64,000 nt of DNA from Parabacteroides sp. GTDB lineage: Bacteria; Bacteroidota; Bacteroidia; Bacteroidales; Tannerellaceae. A program made the translations under genes and the position numbers. How positions within the stretch are numbered: the stretch's first letter is position 1; every line of letters starts with the position of its first letter. This document shows positions 54,334 through 62,424 of the stretch, in pieces. Location: positions 1 to 64,000 of the forward strand of contig DXVO01000016.1 in NCBI GenBank assembly GCA_019417325.1, given 5' to 3'. Under the pieces are notes generated by a model that was not told the origin of the DNA, did no database searches, and saw nothing but the letters and a program-made list of their open reading frames with translations.

Positions 54334-56196
54334 ATGAGACACCTAACCGCGTACATCCTGATTTTGTCGGGAATTTTCTTTACCCATATTCAATCGAATG
54401 CACAACTGATTGAAAAAGCTGAAAAAATAATTCACACAGCTATTAATGAAACGACAAAGGATACGCTTCAGTCTCCTGTCTCTGAAAATATCTTGCCGGA
54501 GGATAAACTCCGGCAAGATTCTATCCGTATGGAAGAGTTGGCTTTGCAAATTCAGGAAATGAAACTGAATGAAATTGTTTTACGAGCAGAATTGGACAAT
54601 GCCAAGAACCTTAATGCCACAGCAGATTCATTAAAAAGAGAAGAACAACGTCACCGCATTGACTCCCTGAGAAGTCTTACCTCCGGAGTTCCTGTTATTG
54701 TAGATAATGATACACTTTTCACTTTATATGCCAAACGAGGGGGACATTCTCCACACGACCGGGCTGAAAGTATCAACAATATTGTTCTTAAAATCGGCAA
54801 AAGTAAAAGTTTGAGTACAGACTCAGTCTACGCATTCGAAAGTGAATACTATGTTGATGTCATGTACGGAGACAAAGTAATTGTGAGTATTACAGACCAG
54901 GATGCATTGTGGCAGAACACGACACGTTTTGATTTAGCCAACCAGTACGTCCCTATTCTCCAAAATAAAATCAATGAATTAAAAAAGGAAAACAGCCTAC
55001 AGGAAATCGCCAAACGGGCAGCATTGTTTATTTTGGTTCTTGTCATCCAATACCTGTTATTTCGCCTGACTAATTATCTGTTCCGCAAATTACGCCGGCA
55101 GATTATCTGGTTAAAGCAGAATAAACTGAAATCAATTATTGTTCGCGATTATGAATTCCTGAATACGCACAGGCAAGGGCGTGTATTGATATTCCTCAGT
55201 AATATCCTGCGTTATATTGTCTTGTTGATACAGCTTACATTCAGTGTCCCCATGCTATTCGCAATTTTTCCACAGACAGAAAAACTTGCACTTAAAATTT
55301 TCCTGTATATAATAGACCCCGTTAAAATGGTGCTTAAATCCATTGCGGAATATATCCCGAACCTGTTTATTATCCTGGTCATTTATTACTGTATCAAATA
55401 TATTATAAAAGGAATACAATATATTGCCAATGAGATAGAAAACGAGAAACTGAAAATAACCGGATTTTATCCGGACTGGGCACAACCGACATTTAATATC
55501 ATACGCTTTTTACTATACGCTTTTATGATTGCAATGATTTACCCCTATTTACCGGGATCTGATTCCGGAGTTTTTCAGGGAATTTCCGTATTTGTCGGAT
55601 TGATTATTTCATTGGGATCAAGTACTGTGATCGGGAATATTATTGCAGGGTTAGTTATAACCTATATGCGCCCGTTTAAATTGGGTGACCATATCAAACT
55701 AAATGAAACAACAGGAAATGTGGTTGAGAAAACCCCGTTTGTAACCAGACTACGCACACCTAAAAACGAAGTTGTGACAATTCCAAACTCCTTTATTATG
55801 TCTTCACATACGGTTAATTACAGCGCTTCTGCCCGCCAATACGGATTAATTATCCATACGACTGTTTCTATTGGCTACGAGATTCCCTGGCGGCAGGTAC
55901 ATCAATTACTTATTAATGCAGCCCGTATCACCCCGGATGTTTTAGCAGACCCGAAACCTTTTGTATTGGAAACGGAATTGCAGGATTATTATCCCTGCTA
56001 TCAATTAAATGCATATGTAAAGAATGCCGACCAGTTAGGAAAAATTTATTCGGATTTACATCAAAGCATACAAGATGTCTTTAACGAAGCCGGGATTGAG
56101 ATTATGTCTCCTCATTATTTTGCCAAACGCAATGGAGAAGCCTCAACCATTCCTGCAGATTATTTGTTTAATACGACTGACACTGCCGGTAAATAA
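54334..56196 (+). CDS. MscS-family mechanosensitive ion channel with long periplasmic N-terminus
   Basis: 620 residues. A signal peptide (about 1-23) is followed by a coiled-coil-rich periplasmic region (about 45-110) and a beta region (to about 200). Helices lie near 230-250, 285-310, 335-365 and 385-405, and then the MscS pore helix and beta domain (SVFVGLIISLGSSTVIGNIIAGLVITYMRPFKLGDHIKLNETTGNVVEKTPFVTRLRTPKNEVVTIPNS). It releases solutes during osmotic downshock from the inner membrane. It follows the DPP-IV gene by 28 bp and ends before a terminator. Confidence 0.9.
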   Translation: MRHLTAYILILSGIFFTHIQSNAQLIEKAEKIIHTAINETTKDTLQSPVSENILPEDKLRQDSIRMEELALQIQEMKLNEIVLRAELDNAKNLNATADSLKREEQRHRIDSLRSLTSGVPVIVDNDTLFTLYAKRGGHSPHDRAESINNIVLKIGKSKSLSTDSVYAFESEYYVDVMYGDKVIVSITDQDALWQNTTRFDLANQYVPILQNKINELKKENSLQEIAKRAALFILVLVIQYLLFRLTNYLFRKLRRQIIWLKQNKLKSIIVRDYEFLNTHRQGRVLIFLSNILRYIVLLIQLTFSVPMLFAIFPQTEKLALKIFLYIIDPVKMVLKSIAEYIPNLFIILVIYYCIKYIIKGIQYIANEIENEKLKITGFYPDWAQPTFNIIRFLLYAFMIAMIYPYLPGSDSGVFQGISVFVGLIISLGSSTVIGNIIAGLVITYMRPFKLGDHIKLNETTGNVVEKTPFVTRLRTPKNEVVTIPNSFIMSSHTVNYSASARQYGLIIHTTVSIGYEIPWRQVHQLLINAARITPDVLADPKPFVLETELQDYYPCYQLNAYVKNADQLGKIYSDLHQSIQDVFNEAGIEIMSPHYFAKRNGEASTIPADYLFNTTDTAGK

Positions 56197-56222
56197 CAGA
56201 ATATATCTATTCGATTAGTTAA

Positions 56223-56264
56223 AAGAGTCCCTCTGCAAAACAAAATGCAGGGGGACTCTTGTTA
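56223..56264 (+). terminator. Terminator after the MscS-family gene
   Basis: The arms AAGAGTCCCTCTGCA and TGCAGGGGGACTCTT pair with one mismatch around a short A-rich loop. The tail is GTTATATC. Confidence 0.7.
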
Positions 56265-56307
56265 TATCTCCAAAGTTTCAAAAATTACTAAACAAAAAGC
56301 AGAAATA

Positions 56308-56877
56308 ATGAAAAAGTATCTTATTGCAGTAGCCGCATTGGGATTTTTGGCTGCATGTAGTGGGAAAGCTAACAAGCAAGTCCCCGTAGAGGTAGAAGAA
56401 GAAAGTGTAGAAGTCGCAGCTATACCTGTTCAGGTTGAAGCTCCTGTTTTACCGGAAGTGAAAGCGAAACCTGCAAAACCGGTCAATATGCGCGACTCAC
56501 TGAAAACCGATCCGAAAAAAGGTGCCATTATACAGAAGAAATATAAAGGTACTATTCCGGCAGCAGACGGTCCCGGCATCGTTTATGATTTGACTCTTTA
56601 TTATCAGCAGGACGGACCGGACGGTGGTGTATATGAATTAGACGCTACTTATCTGGAAGCTGAAAATGGAAAAGATAAAACTTTTTCATCAACCGGTAAA
56701 AGAGCTATCAAAAAGGGAACTCCTCAAAACGCCGAAGCGATCGTTTATGAAATGATACCGAGTGATGGAAGTACTGTTTTTTACTTCCTGGCAGAAGGAG
56801 ATAACCTTACCTTATTAAATCAAGATTTGCAACAAGCCGCCTCCGACCTTAATTATACGCTAAAATTAGTTCAGTAA
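56308..56877 (+). CDS. NlpE-like outer-membrane lipoprotein
   Basis: 189 residues from the ATG at 56308 (MKKYLIAVAALGFLAACSGK), which gives a lipobox at Cys17. The longer frame from 56245 runs into the preceding terminator and is rejected. A Pro/Glu/Val-rich linker (about 20-65) is followed by an NlpE N-terminal-type barrel (KKYKGTIPAADGPGIVYDLTLYYQQDG...YELDATYLEAENGKDKTFSSTGKRAI). NlpE in enterics signals surface and copper stress, but the CxxC motif usual there is absent here (residues read AADGPG), so copper binding is doubtful. It is a single gene with a terminator after it. Confidence 0.78.
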   Translation: MKKYLIAVAALGFLAACSGKANKQVPVEVEEESVEVAAIPVQVEAPVLPEVKAKPAKPVNMRDSLKTDPKKGAIIQKKYKGTIPAADGPGIVYDLTLYYQQDGPDGGVYELDATYLEAENGKDKTFSSTGKRAIKKGTPQNAEAIVYEMIPSDGSTVFYFLAEGDNLTLLNQDLQQAASDLNYTLKLVQ

Positions 56878-56911
56878 CCAAACCTCTTAAACACATCTTT
56901 GTATAAACTCA

Positions 56912-56949
56912 AAGAGGCTCCCTCAATCTATTCAGGGGAGCCTCTTCTT
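56912..56949. terminator. Bidirectional terminator between convergent genes
   Basis: AAGAGGCTCCC (56912-56922) pairs with GGGGAGCCTCTT (56935-56946), flanked by A- and T-rich tails. It serves both the NlpE-like gene and the minus-strand peptidase gene ending at 56972. Confidence 0.75.
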
Positions 56950-56971
56950 TATTTCGTTTTGTTCCTATTTC

Positions 56972-58156
56972 TTACTTAATACCTAATTTAGCTTTAATTG
57001 CTTTAGGCAGTGCATCTTTATGAACAACGATATTCATAGTCTTATAAGCTACAAATGCTTCTGAAGCATACCATGTTCCCTTGTATTTATTATCTGTACC
57101 CCAAGAGTTCTTTACCATATAGAATTTCTTACCAGTCTGATCTTTTGCAATACCGTAAATATGCATACCATGGTCGTCAGTAGTCTGATAGTTGTCATAG
57201 TCTTTTTGACGCATTTCCTGAGTGATTGCTAATTCTTTGCAAGGTTTTTCGAGCATCTTTCTGATTTCCGCATCTTTTTCCGCACGGCTTAATCCTACCC
57301 ATCTGTCCTGGTCGGAACCGGCTGTTTCCATCGTTTTAATATCCGGAACCACAGCTACACCATTCCGTGTAAAACCTTTTTCGCTGACATCCGAACCCCA
57401 TGCAATAGAATAGCCATTGTTGATCGCATTATCAAATACCTCCATGAATTCATTCAACGGCAAATTGTAAGAGTCTGCCCAACGCCAGTTATCTTCTACT
57501 TCAATTGCGAATTTAGAATAGAACGGATGGTGAGTATATGAAGTCAGGGATACATAATCGTCCGCATTAACACCTAATTCCTTTGCAAAACTCATCGGAG
57601 TATATTCCTTTCCATTATATGTAAATGTTTCAGGAAGTTCTCCCAGATAAGCATCGATAATGCCGTCAAAACCTTTTTTCCAGACAGGAGAAAGTTTACC
57701 ATTCGGATTTTTAATGATTGCATTTACATAAGCTGTCGCAGCACTTTCCATTTCACTGTGTGCATGCTGTTCTTCACCATACTGCAAACCTGTCATTACA
57801 CTTTCCGGAACAATCCCGTAATGTTTCCAGGCGTATAATACATCTTCGAAAGAACCACCCTGTGCGAAGTTCAATTTTCCATGTAAACGTACGAACTTAT
57901 CAGCCTTATCTTTGTAGGAATGGTTTACAATAAACATTTCGGACAAATCGTATTCACCCTTTCCCTGGCGTAATAATTCGGATTCCAAAAAACTCATTGT
58001 TGAAAAACACCAGCAAGTACCGGTACGGCTTTGATTTTTCACCGGGGTAATCTTTAATTCTTTAACAGGAGTAAATACATACTCTCCGTTGTCCTGTGCA
58101 CCAACTGTGGTGAGTGTGCAAGCCAGCATTAAAACAGGCAGTAAAAGTTTCTTCAT
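56972..58156 (-). CDS. Secreted C1-family cysteine peptidase (bleomycin hydrolase/PepC-like)
   Basis: 394 residues. A signal peptide (about 1-20) precedes a papain-like fold. The catalytic residues are Cys48 in QSRTGTCWCFS, His329 in DDHGMHIYGIA and Asn350 in VKNSWGTDNKYKGTWY. The insert between Cys and His, with MFIVNHSYKDKADKFVRLHGK and GGSFEDVLYAWKHYGIVPE, is typical of the C1B aminopeptidase C family. Unlike cytosolic PepC it carries an export signal, so it would act in the periplasm or outside the cell. It has its own TATCTTTG promoter box. Confidence 0.9.
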   Translation of the reverse strand: MKKLLLPVLMLACTLTTVGAQDNGEYVFTPVKELKITPVKNQSRTGTCWCFSTMSFLESELLRQGKGEYDLSEMFIVNHSYKDKADKFVRLHGKLNFAQGGSFEDVLYAWKHYGIVPESVMTGLQYGEEQHAHSEMESAATAYVNAIIKNPNGKLSPVWKKGFDGIIDAYLGELPETFTYNGKEYTPMSFAKELGVNADDYVSLTSYTHHPFYSKFAIEVEDNWRWADSYNLPLNEFMEVFDNAINNGYSIAWGSDVSEKGFTRNGVAVVPDIKTMETAGSDQDRWVGLSRAEKDAEIRKMLEKPCKELAITQEMRQKDYDNYQTTDDHGMHIYGIAKDQTGKKFYMVKNSWGTDNKYKGTWYASEAFVAYKTMNIVVHKDALPKAIKAKLGIK

Positions 58157-58188
58157 CTTATTTTATTTTTAGTTTAGCAATCTGACAG

Positions 58189-58196
58189 CAAAGATA
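58189..58196 (-). promoter_or_regulatory. Probable -7 box (TATCTTTG) for the C1 peptidase gene
   Basis: Canonical match on the minus strand, 33-40 bp before the peptidase start codon. Confidence 0.6.
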
Positions 58197-58228
58197 CAAA
58201 AGCAATCCAGAGATACGATTATTTTATT

Positions 58229-58236
58229 TACATTTG
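58229..58236 (+). promoter_or_regulatory. Probable -7 box (TACATTTG) for proC
   Basis: TAnnTTTG match 52 bp before the proC start codon, divergent from the peptidase promoter. Confidence 0.5.
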
Positions 58237-58288
58237 TTGCCTATTAGAACGAAATAATTTAATAAATGATATATTAAAAAGCGTTTTT

Positions 58289-59095
58289 ATGAAAATTACA
58301 ATTATAGGAACAGGTAATATCGGTGGAGCAATTGCCCGCGGATTAGCAAAAGGACATATTTTTAAAGCCTCTGATATCACATGTACATTCCACACTCAGG
58401 AGAGTTTGGATAAAGTAAAAGCCGTTAATCCCGACTTTATCACATCACTGGATAATACAGAGGCGGTTAAAAACGCTGATATCATTATTATAGCAGTTAA
58501 GCCCTGGCGTGTGGAAGAAGTTATCGACCAAATCAAAGGGGAACTGAACTACGACAAGCAGATTATTGTATCTGTGGCAGCAGGCATTACATTCGACACA
58601 TTGGAGACCTATCTGACTAAAAATATGGGATTCGACGACTGCTTCGTTACCCCTACTATTTTTCGTATCATGCCTAATACAGCTATTGAAGTATTAAGCA
58701 GCATGACTTTTGTTGCCGCCCGGAATGCCTCGCCAGAACAAATAGACTTAGTCATACGGATATTTAATGAACTGGGCAATGCCATGCTGGTGGAAGAACG
58801 GTTAATGGCAGCCGGTACAGCATTAGCTTCCAGTGGTATTGCTTTCGCTCTACGCTATATTCGTGCAGCCATTGAAGGAGGGGTTGAATTGGGTTTTTAT
58901 CCTAAACAGGCACAGGAAATAGTAGTACACACAGTAAAAGGAGCCGTAGACCTGCTATTGGAAAATAAAAGCAATCCCGAAATGGAAATCGACAAAGTAA
59001 CAACTCCGGGAGGTATCACCATTAAGGGTTTGAACGAGATGGAGCTTTCCGGTTTTACTTCTTCTGTAATACGGGGGTTGAAAGCCAGCAAATAA
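58289..59095 (+). CDS. proC: Pyrroline-5-carboxylate reductase ProC
   Basis: A 268-residue NAD(P)H-dependent reductase for the last step of proline synthesis. The N-terminal Rossmann motif is ITIIGTGNIGGAIARGLAKG. IIIIAVKPWRVEEVI and SVAAGITFDTLE are family core segments. The C-terminal dimerisation region has ALASSGIAFALRYIRAAIEGGVELGF and the conserved VTTPGGITIKGLNEME. Length is normal. It lies 90 bp upstream of the AI-2E-family gene on the same strand. Confidence 0.94.
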   Translation: MKITIIGTGNIGGAIARGLAKGHIFKASDITCTFHTQESLDKVKAVNPDFITSLDNTEAVKNADIIIIAVKPWRVEEVIDQIKGELNYDKQIIVSVAAGITFDTLETYLTKNMGFDDCFVTPTIFRIMPNTAIEVLSSMTFVAARNASPEQIDLVIRIFNELGNAMLVEERLMAAGTALASSGIAFALRYIRAAIEGGVELGFYPKQAQEIVVHTVKGAVDLLLENKSNPEMEIDKVTTPGGITIKGLNEMELSGFTSSVIRGLKASK

Positions 59096-59185
59096 AGTTG
59101 TAGAAAACAGGATTGTGAGATAAACAAGCATCTGTTCTTTTTGTTATTATTATACAAGAACAATTAAAAACATCAGAAGAACAAC

Positions 59186-60199
59186 ATGGGCGAAAAAGAA
59201 AAATACTGGAAATACTCTCTTGTCACAATCCTTATTATGCTGGGTATTACCTTATTCATAGAATCCGCTCCTTTTTTAGGGGGCATATTGGGTGCTTTTA
59301 CAATTTATGTATTAGTCAGAAAGCAAATGTTTTATCTGACAGAGCAGAAGAATTGGCGGCCAAGCCTGGTCGCACTTCTCCTGTTACTTGAAACAATATT
59401 ATGTTTTCTCATTCCATTGACATTAGCTATCTGGCTACTGATTAATAAATTGCAAAACATCAACCTCAATCCTACGGAACTGATAAAATCAGCCGAGCAC
59501 ATCGCTTCATTAGTGAAAGCACATACAGGTTTCGATGTATTAGATACATCCAATATAATGTCTGCCGTATCGACTTTACCCAAAATCGGACAAACACTGA
59601 TGGGCGGTATCAGCGGTTTTGCCTTTAATGTGGCAGTCTTAATTTTAATTTTATACTTTATGCTGATAGGCGGAAGAAAAATGGAACAATACTTCTACAG
59701 CATTCTTCCTTTCAGCGAAGCAAATAAAAATCATGTCCTGAGAGAAATTAATCTGATCGTAACCTCCAATGCCATAGGCATTCCGTTACTGGCTGTTATC
59801 CAGGGATTAATCGCTTTACTCGGATATTGGATATTTAATGTCCCCAGTCCTTTCCTATTCGGCTTCCTTACCTGTTTAGCGACTATTATTCCAATTGTCG
59901 GAACAGCATTAATATGGGCACCTTTGGCACTCTATATGGCCTTGACAGGAGACTGGATTAACGCGTTAGGATTAACTGTTTATGCACTTGTCATCATAAC
60001 CAATATCGATAACTTGGTTCGTTTTGTCCTGCAAAAAAAGATGGCGGATATTCATCCTCTTATCACAATCTTCGGGGTTATTATCGGACTATCTCTATTT
60101 GGTTTTATGGGAATTATATTCGGACCGTTACTGATTTCTATCTTCATTTTATGTTTCAACATATTCAAAGAACAATATCTGGATCGTAAACCTACCTGA
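59186..60199 (+). CDS. AI-2E family transporter (permease)
   Basis: A 337-residue integral membrane protein with about eight helices and a soluble segment between helices 3 and 4 (about 95-140). Family features are visible in the C-terminal half: FLFGFLTCLATIIPIVGTALIWAPLALYMAL, NIDNLVRFVLQKKMADIHPLITIFGVIIGLSLFGFMGIIFGPLL. Members include TqsA (autoinducer export) and Na+/H+ antiporter-like proteins, so the substrate cannot be assigned. It lies between proC and map, all on the plus strand. Confidence 0.87.
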   Translation: MGEKEKYWKYSLVTILIMLGITLFIESAPFLGGILGAFTIYVLVRKQMFYLTEQKNWRPSLVALLLLLETILCFLIPLTLAIWLLINKLQNINLNPTELIKSAEHIASLVKAHTGFDVLDTSNIMSAVSTLPKIGQTLMGGISGFAFNVAVLILILYFMLIGGRKMEQYFYSILPFSEANKNHVLREINLIVTSNAIGIPLLAVIQGLIALLGYWIFNVPSPFLFGFLTCLATIIPIVGTALIWAPLALYMALTGDWINALGLTVYALVIITNIDNLVRFVLQKKMADIHPLITIFGVIIGLSLFGFMGIIFGPLLISIFILCFNIFKEQYLDRKPT

Positions 60200-60255
60200 T
60201 AGCCGGTTATTTAATGATTTTGAATAGTTACAGAACATTCTTGATAAAGAACTGC

Positions 60256-60263
60256 TACCTTTG
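60256..60263 (+). promoter_or_regulatory. Probable -7 box (TACCTTTG) for map
   Basis: TAnnTTTG match 21 bp before the methionine aminopeptidase start codon. Confidence 0.5.
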
Positions 60264-60284
60264 TAGGTATCAATCATATATACT

Positions 60285-61145
60285 ATGCATAGTAGAAGAA
60301 TTAAAAACAACTGGCATATAATCAAAGGACAGCCTCTTAGCGAATTAGATAAAAAAGTCCTTTATTTCCAAAACAAAGGGCATCTGGTACCGTCCCGCAA
60401 ACTCATAAAAACAGAGGAACAGATAGCGGGTATTCGCAGAAGCAGTATTGTAAATACCGGGGTACTCGATTTAGTGGCAAAAGAAATTAAAGCAGGTATG
60501 TCTACTGCTGAAATAGATAAATTGGTATACGACTATACAATTACCCATGGAGCGATACCTGCTCCTCTTAATTATGAAGGATTTCCAAAAAGCGTTTGTA
60601 CCTCCGTCAATGAGGTTGTTTGCCATGGTATCCCCAGTAAAGATGAAATCCTGAAAGACGGTGATATAATTAATGTGGATGTATCCACAATTCTGGACGG
60701 ATACTATTCGGATGCCTCCCGCATGTTTATTATCGGCAAAACAACTCCGGAAAAAGAAAAGCTGGTACGGGTAACAAAAGAATGCCTCGAAATAGGCATG
60801 CAGGCAGCCAAACCTTTTGGTTTTGTAGGTGATATAGGAAATGCGATTCAACGTCATGCCGAGAAAAACGGATTCTCTGTTGTCCGCGACCTGTGCGGAC
60901 ACGGTGTAGGGCTCGAATTTCATGAAGAACCTGAAGTTTGCCATTTCGGACGAAAAGGAACCGGAATGTTATTGGTTCCCGGCATGGTATTTACCATTGA
61001 GCCTATGATTAATATGGGAACCTGGCAGGTCTTTATCGATGAAAAAGACGGATGGACGGTTATTACCGATGATGAATTACCATCCGCACAATGGGAGCAT
61101 ACATTCCTGATGACAGAAACCGGATTGGAAATACTGACATACTAA
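60285..61145 (+). CDS. map: Type I methionine aminopeptidase
   Basis: A 286-residue enzyme that removes N-terminal Met from nascent proteins. The five metal ligands are all present: Asp132 and Asp143 (NVDVSTILDGYYSDAS), His206 (LCGHGVGLEFHEEP), Glu239 (FTIEPM) and Glu271 (WEHTFL). The substrate-pocket His is in VVCHGIP (His114). The N-terminal extension of about 40 residues before the catalytic core lacks the zinc-finger or SH3 motif of some type I forms. It stands apart from ribosomal operons. Confidence 0.94.
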   Translation: MHSRRIKNNWHIIKGQPLSELDKKVLYFQNKGHLVPSRKLIKTEEQIAGIRRSSIVNTGVLDLVAKEIKAGMSTAEIDKLVYDYTITHGAIPAPLNYEGFPKSVCTSVNEVVCHGIPSKDEILKDGDIINVDVSTILDGYYSDASRMFIIGKTTPEKEKLVRVTKECLEIGMQAAKPFGFVGDIGNAIQRHAEKNGFSVVRDLCGHGVGLEFHEEPEVCHFGRKGTGMLLVPGMVFTIEPMINMGTWQVFIDEKDGWTVITDDELPSAQWEHTFLMTETGLEILTY

Positions 61146-61198
61146 ATCCATTATTATTTAGTGCCGTTATTCCTGTGCCTGTGAGCCGGAGAAGAAAC

Positions 61199-61232
61199 AA
61201 AAAAGGATGCCATTTTACGACATCCTTTTTCA
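61199..61232. terminator. Bidirectional terminator between map and mscL
   Basis: AAAAAGGATG pairs with CATCCTTTTT around about 10 bases. The A and T flanks make it a terminator on both strands for the two convergent genes. Confidence 0.75.
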
Positions 61233-61238
61233 TATGGA

Positions 61239-61661
61239 TTATTCTTTTTCTTTCAGTAAATCCCGAATCTCGGTAAGCAATTGTACATCCGCAGGGGGCG
61301 GAGCCGGAGCAGCCGGGGCTTCTTCTTTCTTTCGATTCAACGAATTGATAGCTTTTACCAACATAAAAATAGCGAAGGCTACAATGATAAAATCAAAAGT
61401 CACTTGCAAAAAATTACCATAGTTGATTGAAACAGCCGGAGTTATCACTTTATCCCCTTCCATTACAGCCTGCTTCAAGACAATTTTCAAATCAGTAAAG
61501 TTGACACCGCCTACCAATAAACCGACAGCCGGCATTATCAAATCACCCACTACAGAAGAAACAATCTTCCCAAAAGCACCACCGATGATGATACCCACAG
61601 CCATGTCGATTACATTACCGCGCATGGCAAACTGCTTAAACTCTTGCAATATATTCCCCAT
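61239..61661 (-). CDS. mscL: Large-conductance mechanosensitive channel MscL
   Basis: A 140-residue channel that opens on strong membrane tension. The N-terminal helix and TM1 are the conserved FKQFAMRGNVIDMAVGIIIGGAFGKIVSSVVGDLIMPAVGLL, which contains the pore-gate glycine/valine region. TM2 is FLQVTFDFIIVAFAIFMLVKAINSL, followed by a charged C-terminal helix (LLTEIRDLLKEKE) after an Ala/Pro-rich linker. Together with the MscS-type channel at 54334, the window holds both classes of osmotic release valve. Confidence 0.96.
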   Translation of the reverse strand: MGNILQEFKQFAMRGNVIDMAVGIIIGGAFGKIVSSVVGDLIMPAVGLLVGGVNFTDLKIVLKQAVMEGDKVITPAVSINYGNFLQVTFDFIIVAFAIFMLVKAINSLNRKKEEAPAAPAPPPADVQLLTEIRDLLKEKE

Positions 61662-61821
61662 AACTATTACTTTTTACAATATAACTACAAATATATACAT
61701 TTGGTTTATTTAAAAACTTCATACTTAGGAATTTCATTCAAATATTTGCGACATTTATCCTCTAAAAAGTTTCATTCTAACATTCCTTTTCTCTTTTCTT
61801 AGTCATTTTGCTTTTTATTTT

Positions 61822-61829
61822 TATCTTTG
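61822..61829 (+). promoter_or_regulatory. Probable -7 box (TATCTTTG) for the XRE-cupin gene
   Basis: Canonical match 30 bp before the ATG at 61860. It overlaps the in-frame TTG at 61827, which rules that codon out as the start. Confidence 0.65.
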
Positions 61830-61859
61830 GCGTATCTTAAATATAATAATCAACAGAAG

Positions 61860-62414
61860 ATGAACGAACAGATAAAACAAATAGCGGAGCGTTTGGCAGG
61901 TCTTCGGGACGCGTTGGAAATAACGCCGGAAGAAATAGCCAAGGTTTGTAACCTCACTCCCGGACAGTATCTGGAACTTGAAAGCGGTACTGTGGATATT
62001 TCGGTAAGTGTACTACATCAAATTTCGCAAGCATACGGAGTAGAATTAACCACCCTGATGTTCGGAGACGAACCTAAAATGAGCAGTTATTTTATTACCC
62101 GTAAAGGTAAAGGCATTGCCGTAGAACGTACCAAAGCCTATAAATACCAGTCACTGGCAGCAGGTTTTGTCGGCCGTAAAGCAGATCCGTTCATGGTAAC
62201 TGTTCATCCCAATGACGAAAACACCCCTATCTATCTGAATTCCCATCCCGGACAAGAATATAATCTTGTATTGAAAGGCAGAATGCTTATACAAATAAAT
62301 AATAAAGAACTTATACTGGAAGAAGGAGACAGCATCTATTTCAACTCCGAATTGCCCCATGGCATGAAAGCCCTGGACGGAGAAAAAGTTAGTTTCCTGG
62401 CTATAATTTTATAA
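61860..62414 (+). CDS. XRE-family transcriptional regulator with C-terminal cupin domain
   Basis: 184 residues from ATG 61860 (MNEQIKQIAERLAGLRDALE). Residues 8-62 form a helix-turn-helix (ITPEEIAKVCNLTPGQYLELESGTVDISVSVLHQISQAYGVEL). Residues about 105-184 form a small cupin (YLNSHPGQEYNLVLKGRMLIQINNKELILEEGDSIYFNSELPHGMKAL), whose HPGQEYN...H residues could bind metal or a small ligand. The acyl-CoA synthetase gene starts 10 bp downstream, so it is probably an autoregulated local regulator that senses a metabolite of that enzyme. Confidence 0.9.
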   Translation: MNEQIKQIAERLAGLRDALEITPEEIAKVCNLTPGQYLELESGTVDISVSVLHQISQAYGVELTTLMFGDEPKMSSYFITRKGKGIAVERTKAYKYQSLAAGFVGRKADPFMVTVHPNDENTPIYLNSHPGQEYNLVLKGRMLIQINNKELILEEGDSIYFNSELPHGMKALDGEKVSFLAIIL

Positions 62415-62424
62415 TATAAAAAAA